From positions 62,001-126,000 of the forward strand of contig CAWBRV010000004.1 in assembly GCA_963791225.1 (NCBI GenBank): DNA of 64,000 nucleotides, written 5' to 3'. This DNA is from PALSA-612 sp963791225. Lineage in GTDB: Bacteria; Actinomycetota; Thermoleophilia; Gaiellales; Gaiellaceae. A program made the translations under genes and the position numbers. This document shows, piece by piece, positions 34,470-44,211 of this stretch (its first letter is position 1; the number at the start of each line of letters is the position of its first letter). The notes beneath the pieces are model-generated. The model saw nothing but the letters and a program-made list of their open reading frames with translations. It did no database searches and was not told the DNA's origin.

Positions 34470-35642
34470 GTGCTCGGCGCGCTCCCTACCCATCCCTCGT
34501 TCTGGACGGAGCTGTCCGACAACACCGCGGCGATCTGGGGCGCGATCCTCGCGCTCGTCATCGTCGTGCTGCTGACACCCGCCGTCGGCGGAATGGCGCG
34601 GCTGCTCGGCGCCGTCGACCAGCCGGGCGGCCGCCGTCTACACACGCGCCCGATCCCCCGGCTCGGCGGCCTCGCGCTCTTCTTCGGCGTGATGGTGCCG
34701 TCGCTCGCCTTTCTCAAGCTGAGCACCGAGACGCGCGGGCTCCTGCTCGGGATGACGGTCGCGACGCTCGTCGGCGCGATCGACGACTTCCGCGGCCTGC
34801 GGCCGTGGGAGAAGCTCTCGGGTCAGATCGCTGCAGCTGTGATCCCGGTCTCGTTCGGGATCTGGATCGACCACTTCACGCTCCCGTTCGTCGGCGTCCA
34901 CGAGCTCTCGCCGTGGGTCGGCAAGCCGCTCACGGTCGTCTGGATCGTGGCGATCATGAACATGGTCAATTTCCTCGACGGCCTCGACGGCCTGGCGGCG
35001 GGCGTGTGCGCAATCGCCGGCGGCACGTTCAGCGTGATCGCGCTCTCGCTCGAGAAGCCGAATGCGGCCATCGTCTCCGCGATCGTGCTCGGGGCGTGCG
35101 TCGGCTTCCTGCGGCACAACTTCTACCCGGCCCGGATCTTCATGGGCGACTCGGGGGCGATGCTGCTCGGCTTCGTGCTCGCCACCGTCGCGGTCGAGGG
35201 CCTCCTGAAGACGGCCGCCACGGTCGCGCTCACACTGCCGCTCGTCGTGCTGGCCGTGCCGATCCTGGACACGGGCTTCGTGATCGCAAAACGGCTCAAG
35301 TACCGGCGCCCGATCACCTCTGCCGACCGCGAGCACCTGCACTACCGGTTCCTGAACATCGGCTTCTCGCAGCGGCGCGCGACGGTGACGATCTGGCTCT
35401 GGTGCGGATGCCTCGCCGTTGCGGCGCTCGGGACGAGGTTCCTCCCCGTCCACGAGCACGGCCGTTGGCACACCTGGCCCACGATCGCCGCCGCCGCGCT
35501 CGCCGCGCTCGCGATCGGCGCGTCGATCTACGTCGTCTACCTGCTCGAGATCGTGAAGCTGGCGAACCCGCGCATCCGTCGCCGCGAGGCCGCCGAGCGG
35601 CGTGATGCGGAGCGCCGCGAGCGCGAACGTCGGACCGCCTGA
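34470..35642 (+). CDS. WecA-like undecaprenyl-phosphate sugar-1-phosphate transferase
   Basis: Polytopic enzyme of 390 residues in the MraY/WecA family that attaches a HexNAc-1-phosphate to undecaprenyl phosphate, starting teichoic acid-like or surface glycan synthesis. Family motifs are all present: GGRRLHTRPIPRLGG, the Asp pair in GAIDDFRGLRPWEKL, NMVNFLDGLDGLAAG, FMGDSGAMLLGF and the ADREHLHYR histidine motif near residue 290. The length and HLHYR motif fit WecA/TagO better than MraY. A charged Arg-rich tail ends the protein. The LCP protein at 55 kb could act in the same wall-glycan pathway. Confidence 0.92.
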   Translation: MLGALPTHPSFWTELSDNTAAIWGAILALVIVVLLTPAVGGMARLLGAVDQPGGRRLHTRPIPRLGGLALFFGVMVPSLAFLKLSTETRGLLLGMTVATLVGAIDDFRGLRPWEKLSGQIAAAVIPVSFGIWIDHFTLPFVGVHELSPWVGKPLTVVWIVAIMNMVNFLDGLDGLAAGVCAIAGGTFSVIALSLEKPNAAIVSAIVLGACVGFLRHNFYPARIFMGDSGAMLLGFVLATVAVEGLLKTAATVALTLPLVVLAVPILDTGFVIAKRLKYRRPITSADREHLHYRFLNIGFSQRRATVTIWLWCGCLAVAALGTRFLPVHEHGRWHTWPTIAAAALAALAIGASIYVVYLLEIVKLANPRIRRREAAERRDAERRERERRTA

Positions 35643-35705
35643 GGAGCTGTCTGACGGTCGCAACAAACCCCGGCAAAAAGCCCGCAAGGACGCGGTTTTG
35701 GCGTG

Positions 35706-35735
35706 TTACAAGCGGTGGGTCTGCTCTGGTATGCT
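35706..35735 (+). promoter_or_regulatory. Promoter of the ATP synthase operon
   Basis: TTACAA (35706-35711), an 18-base spacer and TATGCT (35730-35735), whose last base is 7 bases before ATG 35743. The region from 35650 to 35735 is locally less GC-rich than its surroundings. Leaderless transcription of the first small gene is expected. Confidence 0.6.
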
Positions 35736-35742
35736 CGCCCTG

Positions 35743-35940
35743 ATGGAGCAAGGCCGCGCCAACTTCCAGCCTGTCGGCGCGGGCGCCGTGCTCCTGAGCG
35801 GAATCGGTGTCGGTGTGGGAGCGGGAGCGCTAGTCGGCTGGGCCGCCGGATCGGTGCCCTACGGCGTGCTCGCAGGCGCCGCCGCGGGCGTGCCGATCGG
35901 CGTCTTCGCGGTCTACCTGCGCTACCGGGAGACGTTCTGA
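35743..35940 (+). CDS. AtpZ/AtpI-like small membrane protein
   Basis: A 65-residue protein of two hydrophobic hairpin segments rich in Gly and Ala (AVLLSGIGVGVGAGALVGWA and YGVLAGAAAGVPIGVFAVYL) ending in charged RYRETF. This is the pattern of AtpZ/AtpI proteins encoded at the head of many F-ATPase operons and thought to help ring assembly or ion supply. ATG 35743 is chosen over upstream starts because a TATGCT box sits 7 bases before it. It overlaps the next start by one base (TGATG). Confidence 0.8.
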   Translation: MEQGRANFQPVGAGAVLLSGIGVGVGAGALVGWAAGSVPYGVLAGAAAGVPIGVFAVYLRYRETF

Positions 35941-36335
35941 TGCAGGCTCCGACCGCCCTCCTGCGCCCCCGGGCCGTGCCCGGACGCTTCGTGCCCTTCG
36001 CCGCTGCCGGGGCGCTCTTCATCGTCGCGCTGCCCGTCTTCCTCGTCGCCGGCTGGAACATGAAGGCCTGGGTCCTCGCGGCCGTCCTCTGGCTCGCGGG
36101 CGAGGCGCTCGGCCTGGCGCTCGGACGTCTTCGCCTCGGCGTGGATGCGACCGGCTCGTCCGGGGTCGTCGCGTTCGGGATGATGTTCCGCGCGATCGCC
36201 GTCATGATCGTCCTCCTCGCCGTGTCCGTCTCGCACCCTCATCTCGCTCTCGCCGCCGCGCTGCTCTTCGCGGCCGCGTACACGCTGGAGCTCGGCGTCT
36301 CGCTCCTGACCTTCTTCACGGGACCCGAGCGATGA
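35940..36335 (+). CDS. atpI: ATP synthase subunit I-like membrane protein
   Basis: Protein of 131 residues with about four membrane segments (FVPFAAAGALFIVALPVFLV, WVLAAVLWLAGEALGLALG, VAFGMMFRAIAVMIVLLAV, LALAAALLFAAAYTLELGV). Size, hydropathy and position between the AtpZ-like gene and atpB match the AtpI group, though the sequence is poorly conserved and the assignment rests mostly on context. Its end overlaps atpB by ATGA. Confidence 0.7.
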   Translation: MQAPTALLRPRAVPGRFVPFAAAGALFIVALPVFLVAGWNMKAWVLAAVLWLAGEALGLALGRLRLGVDATGSSGVVAFGMMFRAIAVMIVLLAVSVSHPHLALAAALLFAAAYTLELGVSLLTFFTGPER

Positions 36336-37201
36336 GGCGCTGGTGGGTGCTGATGGCGGTCGGCCTTGCCGCTCTCGCCGCGCCGGCGTCGGCGCTGGCC
36401 GAGGACTTCAAGCCCGAGGACGAGTTCAAGCTCGACACGTGGGTCTCCATTCACCTCGGTCCGCTGGACATGTCGATCAACAAGGCCGTCGCCTATCTGT
36501 GGCTGGGCTCGCTCCTCACCATCGTGCTCGGGATCGTGCTCATGCGCGTCCGGATCCGGGTGAAGCCCGGGACCCGCCAGACGATCGGGGAGACCCTCTA
36601 CGAGGTGGCACAGGTGAACATCGCAGAGCAGGGCCTGCCGACGAAGGCGATCGGACTCTGGTTCCCGTACGTGGCCAGCCTGTTCCTGTTCATCTGGGTG
36701 ATCAACCTGCTTGGCTTCCTCCCGCTCCCGATCTCGAACGAGAAGTTCCACATCGCCGGGGTCGGCATCCCGACGTTCGGCATCTACGCAGCGACTGCGT
36801 CGCTCTCCGTCGCGCTCGCGCTGTCGCTGATGACCTTCGTGTTCTCGCACGCCGAGGGCATCCGCTTCAACGGCCTGCCGCGCTACCTGAAGAGCCTGAT
36901 CCCGGACGTGCCGAAGGCGATGGTCATCCCGATCGCGTTCATCGAGGTGATCTCGATCTTCATGCGCTTGATCTCGCTCTCGGTCAGGCTCTTCGCGAAC
37001 ATGCTCGCGGGCCACATGCTCATCCTCGTGATGATCGGGCTGGTCTTCGTGATCCACAGCCCGCCGTGGCGCTTCTTCGGTCTGCCGGCGGCGATCCTCT
37101 TCTACCTGTTCGAGGTCGTGATCGTCGTCACAATTCAGGCGTTCATCTTTGCGGCACTGTCAGCCATCTACATCGGCTCGGCGATCGAGCCCGATCATTA
37201 A
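36332..37201 (+). CDS. atpB: ATP synthase F0 subunit a
   Basis: Proton-channel stator subunit of 289 residues. The essential Arg is in SLSVRLFANMLAGHMLILVM (about residue 218), with the conserved Asn and following Gln-containing helix FEVVIVVTIQAFIFAALSAIYI. The N-terminus starts with a signal-like hydrophobic stretch ending in APASALAEDFKPED, suggesting a periplasmic or outer N-terminal tail or a cleaved signal. It begins an ordered run atpB-atpE-atpF-atpH-atpA-atpG. Confidence 0.95.
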   Translation: MRRWWVLMAVGLAALAAPASALAEDFKPEDEFKLDTWVSIHLGPLDMSINKAVAYLWLGSLLTIVLGIVLMRVRIRVKPGTRQTIGETLYEVAQVNIAEQGLPTKAIGLWFPYVASLFLFIWVINLLGFLPLPISNEKFHIAGVGIPTFGIYAATASLSVALALSLMTFVFSHAEGIRFNGLPRYLKSLIPDVPKAMVIPIAFIEVISIFMRLISLSVRLFANMLAGHMLILVMIGLVFVIHSPPWRFFGLPAAILFYLFEVVIVVTIQAFIFAALSAIYIGSAIEPDH

Positions 37202-37212
37202 GGAGGAATTCG

Positions 37213-37482
37213 GTGGGCACGATCATTCCGTTGCTCGCGGCGACCGCCCCGGTCATCAAGCAGGGGCAGGCGATCGCGTTCGGACTCGGCGTCGGTCTCG
37301 GCGCCGTCGGTGCCGGCATCGGCATCGGCATCATCTTCGGTTCGATGATCCAGTCGGTCGCCCGGCAGCCCGAGCTGCGCGGTGAGCTGCAGGGGATCAT
37401 GTGGCTCGGCTTCGCACTCACCGAGGCGGTCGTGTTCTACGGCCTGCTCGGCGGCCTGCTCGCCTTCGTCCTCGTCAAGTAG
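37213..37482 (+). CDS. atpE: ATP synthase F0 subunit c
   Basis: Rotor ring protein of 89 residues with two membrane helices. The polar loop reads ARQPELRGEL, and the ion-binding Glu is in ALTEAVVFYGLLGGLL. The residue after Glu is Ala and no Na+-type Gln/Ser-Thr set is seen, so proton coupling is likely. The Gly-rich first helix (GLGVGLGAVGAGIGIGI) is normal. AGGAGG at 37201-37206 is the strongest ribosome-binding site in the operon, fitting the need for many c subunits. Confidence 0.96.
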   Translation: MGTIIPLLAATAPVIKQGQAIAFGLGVGLGAVGAGIGIGIIFGSMIQSVARQPELRGELQGIMWLGFALTEAVVFYGLLGGLLAFVLVK

Positions 37483-38010
37483 ATGCTGCTCGGAACCTCA
37501 CCGCTGATCCAGATCACGCCGGGTCTGATGATCTGGACCCTGATCTGCTTCGCCATCGTCTTCATCGTCCTCAAGAAGGTCGCGTTCAGCCGCATCCAGG
37601 GGGCGATCGACGAACGGCGCGAGAAGATCCGCGCGTCGATCGACGAGGCCGACCGCGCCCGGGCCGAGGCACACAAGCTGCTCGAGGAGCACCACGCGCT
37701 CGTCGCGCAGGGCCGCGCCGAGGCCGAGGCGATCCTCGCCGAGGCGCGGAAGGTCGGCGACTCCCAGCGTGACCGCCTGAAGGAGGAGCTCGACGCCGAG
37801 CGGTCGCGACGCATCGAGGAGACGCGGCGCGAGATCGAGGCCGAGACGCGGCGCTCGATCGAGCAGATCCGCGGCGAGGTCGCCGACCTGACGCTCGCGG
37901 CCACCTCGAAGGTCACCGGCAAGGTCCTCGACGACGAGGACCACCGCCGCCTGATCGAGGAGGCGATCGGAGACCTCGATTTCTCCGTGCTCGAGCGGGA
38001 GACGGCGTGA
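37483..38010 (+). CDS. atpF: ATP synthase F0 subunit b
   Basis: Peripheral stalk subunit of 175 residues. One N-terminal membrane segment (MIWTLICFAIVFIVLKKVAF) is followed by a long charged coiled coil (about 40-150) rich in Glu, Arg and Ala, and an IEEAIGDLDFSVLE end that contacts the delta subunit. The ATG follows the atpE stop with no gap. It is followed by an unusual 175-base spacer before atpH. Confidence 0.94.
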   Translation: MLLGTSPLIQITPGLMIWTLICFAIVFIVLKKVAFSRIQGAIDERREKIRASIDEADRARAEAHKLLEEHHALVAQGRAEAEAILAEARKVGDSQRDRLKEELDAERSRRIEETRREIEAETRRSIEQIRGEVADLTLAATSKVTGKVLDDEDHRRLIEEAIGDLDFSVLERETA

Positions 38011-38077
38011 ACTGCTCGGACTTGATGCTCGCGCGTTCCTCAGGCGCCGCTGGTGGTGCGGGGCCGGAGAGGACAGT

Positions 38078-38182
38078 GTGAGCAACACGGACTCGGAGAG
38101 CACCGTGCCGCCAGCGGCGCCAGGCGGCGGCGGAGCCGGGCTTCGCCCGGCGGGAGCCGTCGCCGGTGAGGGACGCGCGTAA
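38078..38182 (+). CDS. Possible short ORF between atpF and atpH
   Basis: A 34-codon ORF starting with GTG after GGAGAGGA (38066-38073) and ending TAA three bases before atpH. The peptide (VSNTDSESTVPPAAP, then Gly/Ala-rich) has no known domain. The spacer otherwise (38011-38077) shows nothing recognisable. It contains a palindrome like the one in the short ORF before the ABC exporter. It may be an insertion remnant rather than a gene. Confidence 0.25.
   Translation: MSNTDSESTVPPAAPGGGGAGLRPAGAVAGEGRA
38135..38151. repeat. Palindromic element with TTC loop (copy 2)
   Basis: GCCGGGC and GCCCGGC form a 7-bp stem around TTC, followed by GGGAGCC, matching the layout of copy 1 at 1211-1229 (AGCC, GGCTTCGCC core, GGCG, AGC). 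Confidence 0.5.
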
Positions 38183-38185
38183 GCC

Positions 38186-38719
38186 GTGGCCGTCGTCCAC
38201 CGGGTCTATGCGCGGGCGCTCTACGACGCTGCCAACGAGCAGGGGATCGTCGACGCGGTCCAGGAGGAGCTCGGCGACTTCGTCGCGGCCGTCCGCGACG
38301 TGCCTGAGCTCCGCGCCGTGCTGCGCAACCCGCAGATCGACCCGCGCGCGAAGGCCGCGGCGCTCGAGGCGATCACCGGCGGCGTTCACGACATCGTCCA
38401 GAACTTCCTGCTCCTCCTCAACGAGAAGGGCCGTATCGTCGACGTGGAGGAGATCGCGCGCGAGCTCGACCGCCTCGTTGCCCGCGAGCAGGGCCAGCTC
38501 ACCGTCGAGCTCACGACTGCGCAGGCGCTCTCCGACGAGGAGGCGCGCCAGATCGTCGATCAGATCGCGAAGGCCTCCGGTCGCCGCGTCGAGGCGACGC
38601 GCTCCGTCGACCCCGACCTGATCGGCGGCATCGTGCTGCAGGCCGGCTCGTTCCGGCTCGACGCGAGCGTGCAGGGCCGCCTGAACCGACTCCGACAAGA
38701 CCTCGTCACGAGAAGCTAG
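38186..38719 (+). CDS. atpH: ATP synthase F1 subunit delta
   Basis: Stalk subunit of 177 residues linking F1 to subunit b. The N-terminal helical domain starts VHRVYARALYDAANEQG, and the C-terminal part has the family signature IDPDLIGG-like VDPDLIGGIVLQAGSFRLDASVQGRLNRL. GTG 38186 is the only suitable start after the spacer. Eighteen bases separate it from atpA. Confidence 0.95.
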   Translation: MAVVHRVYARALYDAANEQGIVDAVQEELGDFVAAVRDVPELRAVLRNPQIDPRAKAAALEAITGGVHDIVQNFLLLLNEKGRIVDVEEIARELDRLVAREQGQLTVELTTAQALSDEEARQIVDQIAKASGRRVEATRSVDPDLIGGIVLQAGSFRLDASVQGRLNRLRQDLVTRS

Positions 38720-38737
38720 AGAACCGAAGGAGCCTCA

Positions 38738-40261
<1,524 letters not shown>

Positions 40262-40268
40262 ATCCGTA

Positions 40269-41162
40269 ATGGCCTCGGTCCAGGATCTCCGGCGGCGGAT
40301 CCGCTCCGTCCGCAACACCCGCAAGATCACGAAGGCGTTCGAGCTGGTCGCCTCGGCACGTCTGCGCCGCGCGCAGGCGCGGATCGAGGCGATGCGCCCC
40401 TACGCGGACCGGATGCTCGAGCTGATGGTGGGCACGGCACGGGCCGCGAGTTCCGTGCACGGACTCCCGCTCCTGCAGCGCCGCGACGAGCAGACCGTGG
40501 CGATCGTGCCGCTGACCGGCGACCGCGGCCTCGCGGGGCCGTTCAACTCGCAGATCCTCCGGCATGCCTTCGCCCTCGACCGGTTGCTCCGGGCCGAGGG
40601 CAAACAGGTGCGCTGGCTCGTCGCCGGCCGCAAGGGTGCCTCGACGCTCCGCTTCCGCGGCTACCAGCTCGACCAGACCTGGACCGGCTTCAGCGACCGC
40701 CCCGCCTACCACGACGCGCAGGCGATCGCCCACAAGCTCGCCGACCTCTACGTGGCCGAGGAGATCGACCGGGCGATCGTCGTCTACAACCACTTCGTCT
40801 CGCCGCTCGTCCAGACGGTCGTCGAGCAGGACGTCCTGCCGATCCCCGAGGAGATGCTCCACGCGCAGGACGAGGAGTCTGCGGACGAGAAGGCGGTGCT
40901 CGGCGACTTCATCTACGAGCCGGAGCCGGAGGAGATCCTCGCCCGCCTACTGCCCTTCTACCTCGAGACCGAGCTGTTCCGGGCGCTGCTCGAGTCGGCC
41001 GCGTCCGAGCAAGGCGCCCGCATGACGGCGATGCGCAACGCCTCCAAGAACGCCGCCGACCTGATCGACTCGCTCACCCTGGCCATGAACCGCGCGCGAC
41101 AAGCGGAGATCACGCAGGAGATCCTCGAAGTCGTCGCCGGCGCGGATGCCTTGACGGGGTAG
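40269..41162 (+). CDS. atpG: ATP synthase F1 subunit gamma
   Basis: Central rotor shaft of 297 residues. The N-terminal helix ASVQDLRRRIRSVRNTRKIT and KAFELVASARLRRAQ and the C-terminal helix ARMTAMRNASKNAADLIDSL, LTLAMNRARQAEITQEILEVVAGADAL are conserved. Normally atpD follows directly; here about 7.3 kb of importer genes comes first. Confidence 0.96.
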   Translation: MASVQDLRRRIRSVRNTRKITKAFELVASARLRRAQARIEAMRPYADRMLELMVGTARAASSVHGLPLLQRRDEQTVAIVPLTGDRGLAGPFNSQILRHAFALDRLLRAEGKQVRWLVAGRKGASTLRFRGYQLDQTWTGFSDRPAYHDAQAIAHKLADLYVAEEIDRAIVVYNHFVSPLVQTVVEQDVLPIPEEMLHAQDEESADEKAVLGDFIYEPEPEEILARLLPFYLETELFRALLESAASEQGARMTAMRNASKNAADLIDSLTLAMNRARQAEITQEILEVVAGADALTG

Positions 41163-41234
41163 CCAGACAACCTATGAACGCGCTAACCTTCGTGCTGGTG
41201 GGAACGTCTCACCTTACGTGCGTCCCCGACTGGG

Positions 41235-41240
41235 TATGGT
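41235..41240 (+). promoter_or_regulatory. -10 box (TATGGT) of the importer operon
   Basis: TATGGT lies 10 bases before GTG 41251 and 27 before the permease start. It falls in the 105-base gap that separates atpG from the importer genes. Confidence 0.45.
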
Positions 41241-41250
41241 CCCTCGCCCC

Positions 41251-41271
41251 GTGACCCCTGAGGCACTGTGA
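41251..41271 (+). CDS. Six-codon ORF overlapping the permease start
   Basis: GTG to TGA (peptide VTPEAL). The TGA overlaps GTG 41268 of the permease as GTGA, the same layout as the short ORFs before the ABC exporter and flippase. It is so short that chance is a real possibility. Confidence 0.2.
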   Translation: MTPEAL

Positions 41272-42314
41272 GCACAGTAGACAAGGTCGACGTCGCCGGC
41301 GGTGCGGCAGTCGCCCTTCCGGGCGCCCCGCCGGCGCCGGAAGAGGTCAAGGCACGTGGCTACTGGGAGCTCGTCTGGATCCGCTTCCGGCGCGACAAGG
41401 TGGCGGTCGCGAGCATGGTCTTCATCGTCTTCCTGTTCGCCGCGGCGTTCGGGCTCGCCCCGCTCTTCGCCATGTGGCTCGGGCACGGCCCCAACGACAT
41501 CTTCTCGGCGGGCGGCGTCGTCAACTACAAGCCGGTCGGGCCGTGGACGTGGATCAACACGGCGCCCTATCAGGGAGCCCAGGGAACCTTCCCGACGCAG
41601 CTGCTGCCGCTCGGCGCCGACGGCGCGCTCGGCCGTGACCTGTTCCTGCGCCTGCTCTACGGGGCGAGGGCGTCGCTCGAGGTGGCCGTGTTCGCGACGT
41701 TCCTGTCCGTCGGGATCGGCATCATCATGGGCCTTCTCGCCGGCTTCTTCCGCGGCTGGGTCGACACCGTGGTCTCCCGCTTGACCGAGATGGTCATGGT
41801 CTTCCCGGCGCTCCTGTTCATCATCGCGGTGCGCGTCACGGCCGGTGACACGCTGAACGCGATCACCTTCGGAGGCCTGCTCGTTCCGGGGGTCTTCACA
41901 CTCACCCTGATCTTCGCGGTCTTCGGCTGGTTCTATCCCGGCCGTATCGTCCGCGGTGTCGTGCTGTCGCTTCGAGAGAAGGAGTTCGTCGAGGCGGCAC
42001 GGATGACAGGCGCCGGTGACTGGAGGATCATGCGCTCCCACCTCCTGCCCCATCTCGTCGGCCCCGTCATCGTGTACTCGACGCTGATCGTCGCCCAGAC
42101 GATCATCGCCGAGGCTGGGCTCTCCTTCCTCGGGCTCGGCATCGAGTTGCCGAACGCGAGCTGGGGGAACCTGCTCCAGGGAGCCAAGGACTGGTACATC
42201 CAGCAGCCGTGGTTGATGGTCTGGCCGGGTCTCGCGATCCTGCTCACGACTCTCGCCTTCAACATGCTCGGCGACGGTCTCCGGGACGCGTTCGATCCGC
42301 GCGCACGAATCTAA
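41268..42314 (+). CDS. Peptide ABC importer permease (DppC/OppC type)
   Basis: Permease of 348 residues. An N-terminal cytoplasmic stretch and first membrane segment (VASMVFIVFLFAAAFGLAPLF) are followed by an outer loop and five further segments. The EAA loop contacting the ATPase is EFVEAARMTGAGDWRIMRSHLLP, and the C-terminal block is AEAGLSFLGLGIELPNASWGNLL, both typical of the DppC group. With the solute-binding protein, DppB-type permease and two ATPases that follow, it forms a complete importer. Usual order is B then C; here the C-type permease precedes the binding protein. Confidence 0.93.
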   Translation: MSTVDKVDVAGGAAVALPGAPPAPEEVKARGYWELVWIRFRRDKVAVASMVFIVFLFAAAFGLAPLFAMWLGHGPNDIFSAGGVVNYKPVGPWTWINTAPYQGAQGTFPTQLLPLGADGALGRDLFLRLLYGARASLEVAVFATFLSVGIGIIMGLLAGFFRGWVDTVVSRLTEMVMVFPALLFIIAVRVTAGDTLNAITFGGLLVPGVFTLTLIFAVFGWFYPGRIVRGVVLSLREKEFVEAARMTGAGDWRIMRSHLLPHLVGPVIVYSTLIVAQTIIAEAGLSFLGLGIELPNASWGNLLQGAKDWYIQQPWLMVWPGLAILLTTLAFNMLGDGLRDAFDPRARI

Positions 42315-42418
42315 GCCCCCAGCTAACCGGCGGCACGAAGAAACGTCTCAGTCCACGAACGGTTCAGCATGATGCGCCGCCCGGAGGGATGGGGGCACAT
42401 CGGAAAGGAAGGAGTCAG

Positions 42419-44086
42419 ATGCGAAGCAAAGCGCTGCTCTCTGCAGTGTTTGCCAGCCTCGGGGTGATGATGCTGGTCGCGGCGATCTTCGCCGGGACGG
42501 CCAGCTCGGCCCGGAAGCCGGCTGCGAAGCCTGTCTCGAAGCATGCGTTGAAGGGCGGCACGCTACGCGTGAACGCCTCGAACAACGACTTCGAGTTTTC
42601 GGATCCGGGCCTCGCCTACGACACGCTGTCGTGGTCGATGCTCTATTCGACGCAGATGCTGCTCGTGAACTTCCCCGACAAGAACGGACAGGCCGGCTCG
42701 GTGCTCTATCCGGAGGCGGCGACGTCGTTCCCGACGGTGTCCAAGGACGGAAAGACGTACACGTGGCATCTACGGCCGGGTCTGAAGTTCTCGGACGGCT
42801 CGCCTGTGACCGCGGCCGCGTATCAGCGGGCGTGGGAGCGGAACCTGAGCCCCAAGATGGGCTCGCCGGTCGGAGTGAACACGCAGTTCCAGAGCGTGGT
42901 CGTCGGCGGCCAGGCGTTCCTGGACGGCAAGGCCCAGAAGATCGCGGGTATCAAGGCGAGCGGGCTGACGCTGTCGTTCAGGCTCACGAAGGCGAATCCG
43001 ACCTTCGTGGCGTATAACGCGATGCAGTGGTTCGGTGCCGTCAAGCCGGACATGCCGTACACGACGTCCGGCGTGACGGGCTCGTACCCGTCGGCAGGCC
43101 CGTACTACATCCAGTCGCGTGAAGTCGGCCGGTCGCTGGTCGAGGCGCGGAACCCGTACTACAAGGGCTCCCGCCCGGCGAACCCCGACAAGATCGTCTG
43201 GACGGCGAACACCGACCAGGATCAGAGCCTGCTGCAGGTCAAGGCCGGCCAGGCCGACGTGGACGCCGGCGCTCCGCCGCCGACCGCGAACGCGTCGCTG
43301 GCACAGCAGTACGGCGTCAACAAGTCGCGCTTTTTCGTCGGCGGCTCGTCGTGCGTGCTCTACTGGTCGATGAACACGTCGCGGGCGCCGTTCAACACGA
43401 TCGCGGCGCGCAAGGCGGTCAACTGGGCGCTCGACCGCCCGGCGATGACGAGGCTCTTCGGCTTCCTGGGCGCGAAGCGCTCGGACCAGATTCTGGTCCC
43501 GGGCGTGCCCGGCTACAAGCCGTACAACCTCTACGCTTTCCGCGGGGCCAACCCGACGTTGGCGAAGAAGATCGACCCGTCACTGGCCGGCAAGACGGCC
43601 GTGATCTTCCATTCGACGAGCTCGACCGCGGTCAACATCTCTCAGATCGCCGCGTTCAACCTCTCGAAGATCGGTATGTCCACGAAGGACAAGCCGGTTC
43701 CGGGGTCGGTCTACTACAAGCAGCTCGGCACCAAGGGTGTTGACTACGACCTGGCCCGCGCCGGCTGGTGCGCGGACTACTTCGACCCGTTCGACTACAT
43801 CAACGTCAACCTCGACGGCCGGTCGATCCAGGATCAGAACAACGTCAACTTCTCGTACCTGAACAGCGCATCGTTGAACAAGCTGATGGACCAGGCCGCG
43901 AACCTGTCGGGTGCGGCACGTGCAAAGGCCTACCAGAAGCTCGACTACACGATCATGAAGAACTACGCGCCGTGGGTTCCCTACTCGATCATCAACGGCG
44001 TCTTCTTCGTGTCGGCTCGTACGCACAACTACGTCTACTCGTCGTACTTCGCGGAGCCGGACTTCGCCGCTCTGTCGGTCGGGTAG
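42419..44086 (+). CDS. Peptide-binding protein of the importer, without lipobox
   Basis: Extracellular solute-binding protein family 5, 555 residues. A signal peptide (hydrophobic LLSAVFASLGVMMLVAAIFAG) ends in TASSA with no lipobox; the first Cys is far inside the mature part (about residue 312). Family blocks include GGTLRVNASNNDFEFSDPGL, YTWHLRPGLKFSDGSPVTA, GPYYIQSREVGRSLVEARNP and ARKAVNWALDRPAM. It would bind peptides or similar solutes, but the ligand is unknown. AAGGAGTCAG before the ATG is a good ribosome-binding site. A stable hairpin follows the gene. Confidence 0.93.
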   Translation: MRSKALLSAVFASLGVMMLVAAIFAGTASSARKPAAKPVSKHALKGGTLRVNASNNDFEFSDPGLAYDTLSWSMLYSTQMLLVNFPDKNGQAGSVLYPEAATSFPTVSKDGKTYTWHLRPGLKFSDGSPVTAAAYQRAWERNLSPKMGSPVGVNTQFQSVVVGGQAFLDGKAQKIAGIKASGLTLSFRLTKANPTFVAYNAMQWFGAVKPDMPYTTSGVTGSYPSAGPYYIQSREVGRSLVEARNPYYKGSRPANPDKIVWTANTDQDQSLLQVKAGQADVDAGAPPPTANASLAQQYGVNKSRFFVGGSSCVLYWSMNTSRAPFNTIAARKAVNWALDRPAMTRLFGFLGAKRSDQILVPGVPGYKPYNLYAFRGANPTLAKKIDPSLAGKTAVIFHSTSSTAVNISQIAAFNLSKIGMSTKDKPVPGSVYYKQLGTKGVDYDLARAGWCADYFDPFDYINVNLDGRSIQDQNNVNFSYLNSASLNKLMDQAANLSGAARAKAYQKLDYTIMKNYAPWVPYSIINGVFFVSARTHNYVYSSYFAEPDFAALSVG

Positions 44087-44109
44087 TCAGCAAAGGACAA
44101 GAAACGGAT

Positions 44110-44135
44110 GGAGGGGCGTCGACAGGCGCCCCTCC
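44110..44135 (+). terminator. Intercistronic hairpin after the binding-protein gene
   Basis: GGAGGGGCG and CGCCCCTCC form a perfect 9-bp stem around an 8-base loop. There is no T-run, so it more likely stabilises the upstream mRNA or attenuates than fully terminates, as known for intercistronic hairpins after binding-protein genes. Confidence 0.6.
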
Positions 44136-44211
44136 GCCGCTTCGATCAGGCAGACTTCACGACCGACATCACGACCACGACCCTCCGAAACCGCTGAGCA
44201 GCCGCTAGAGC

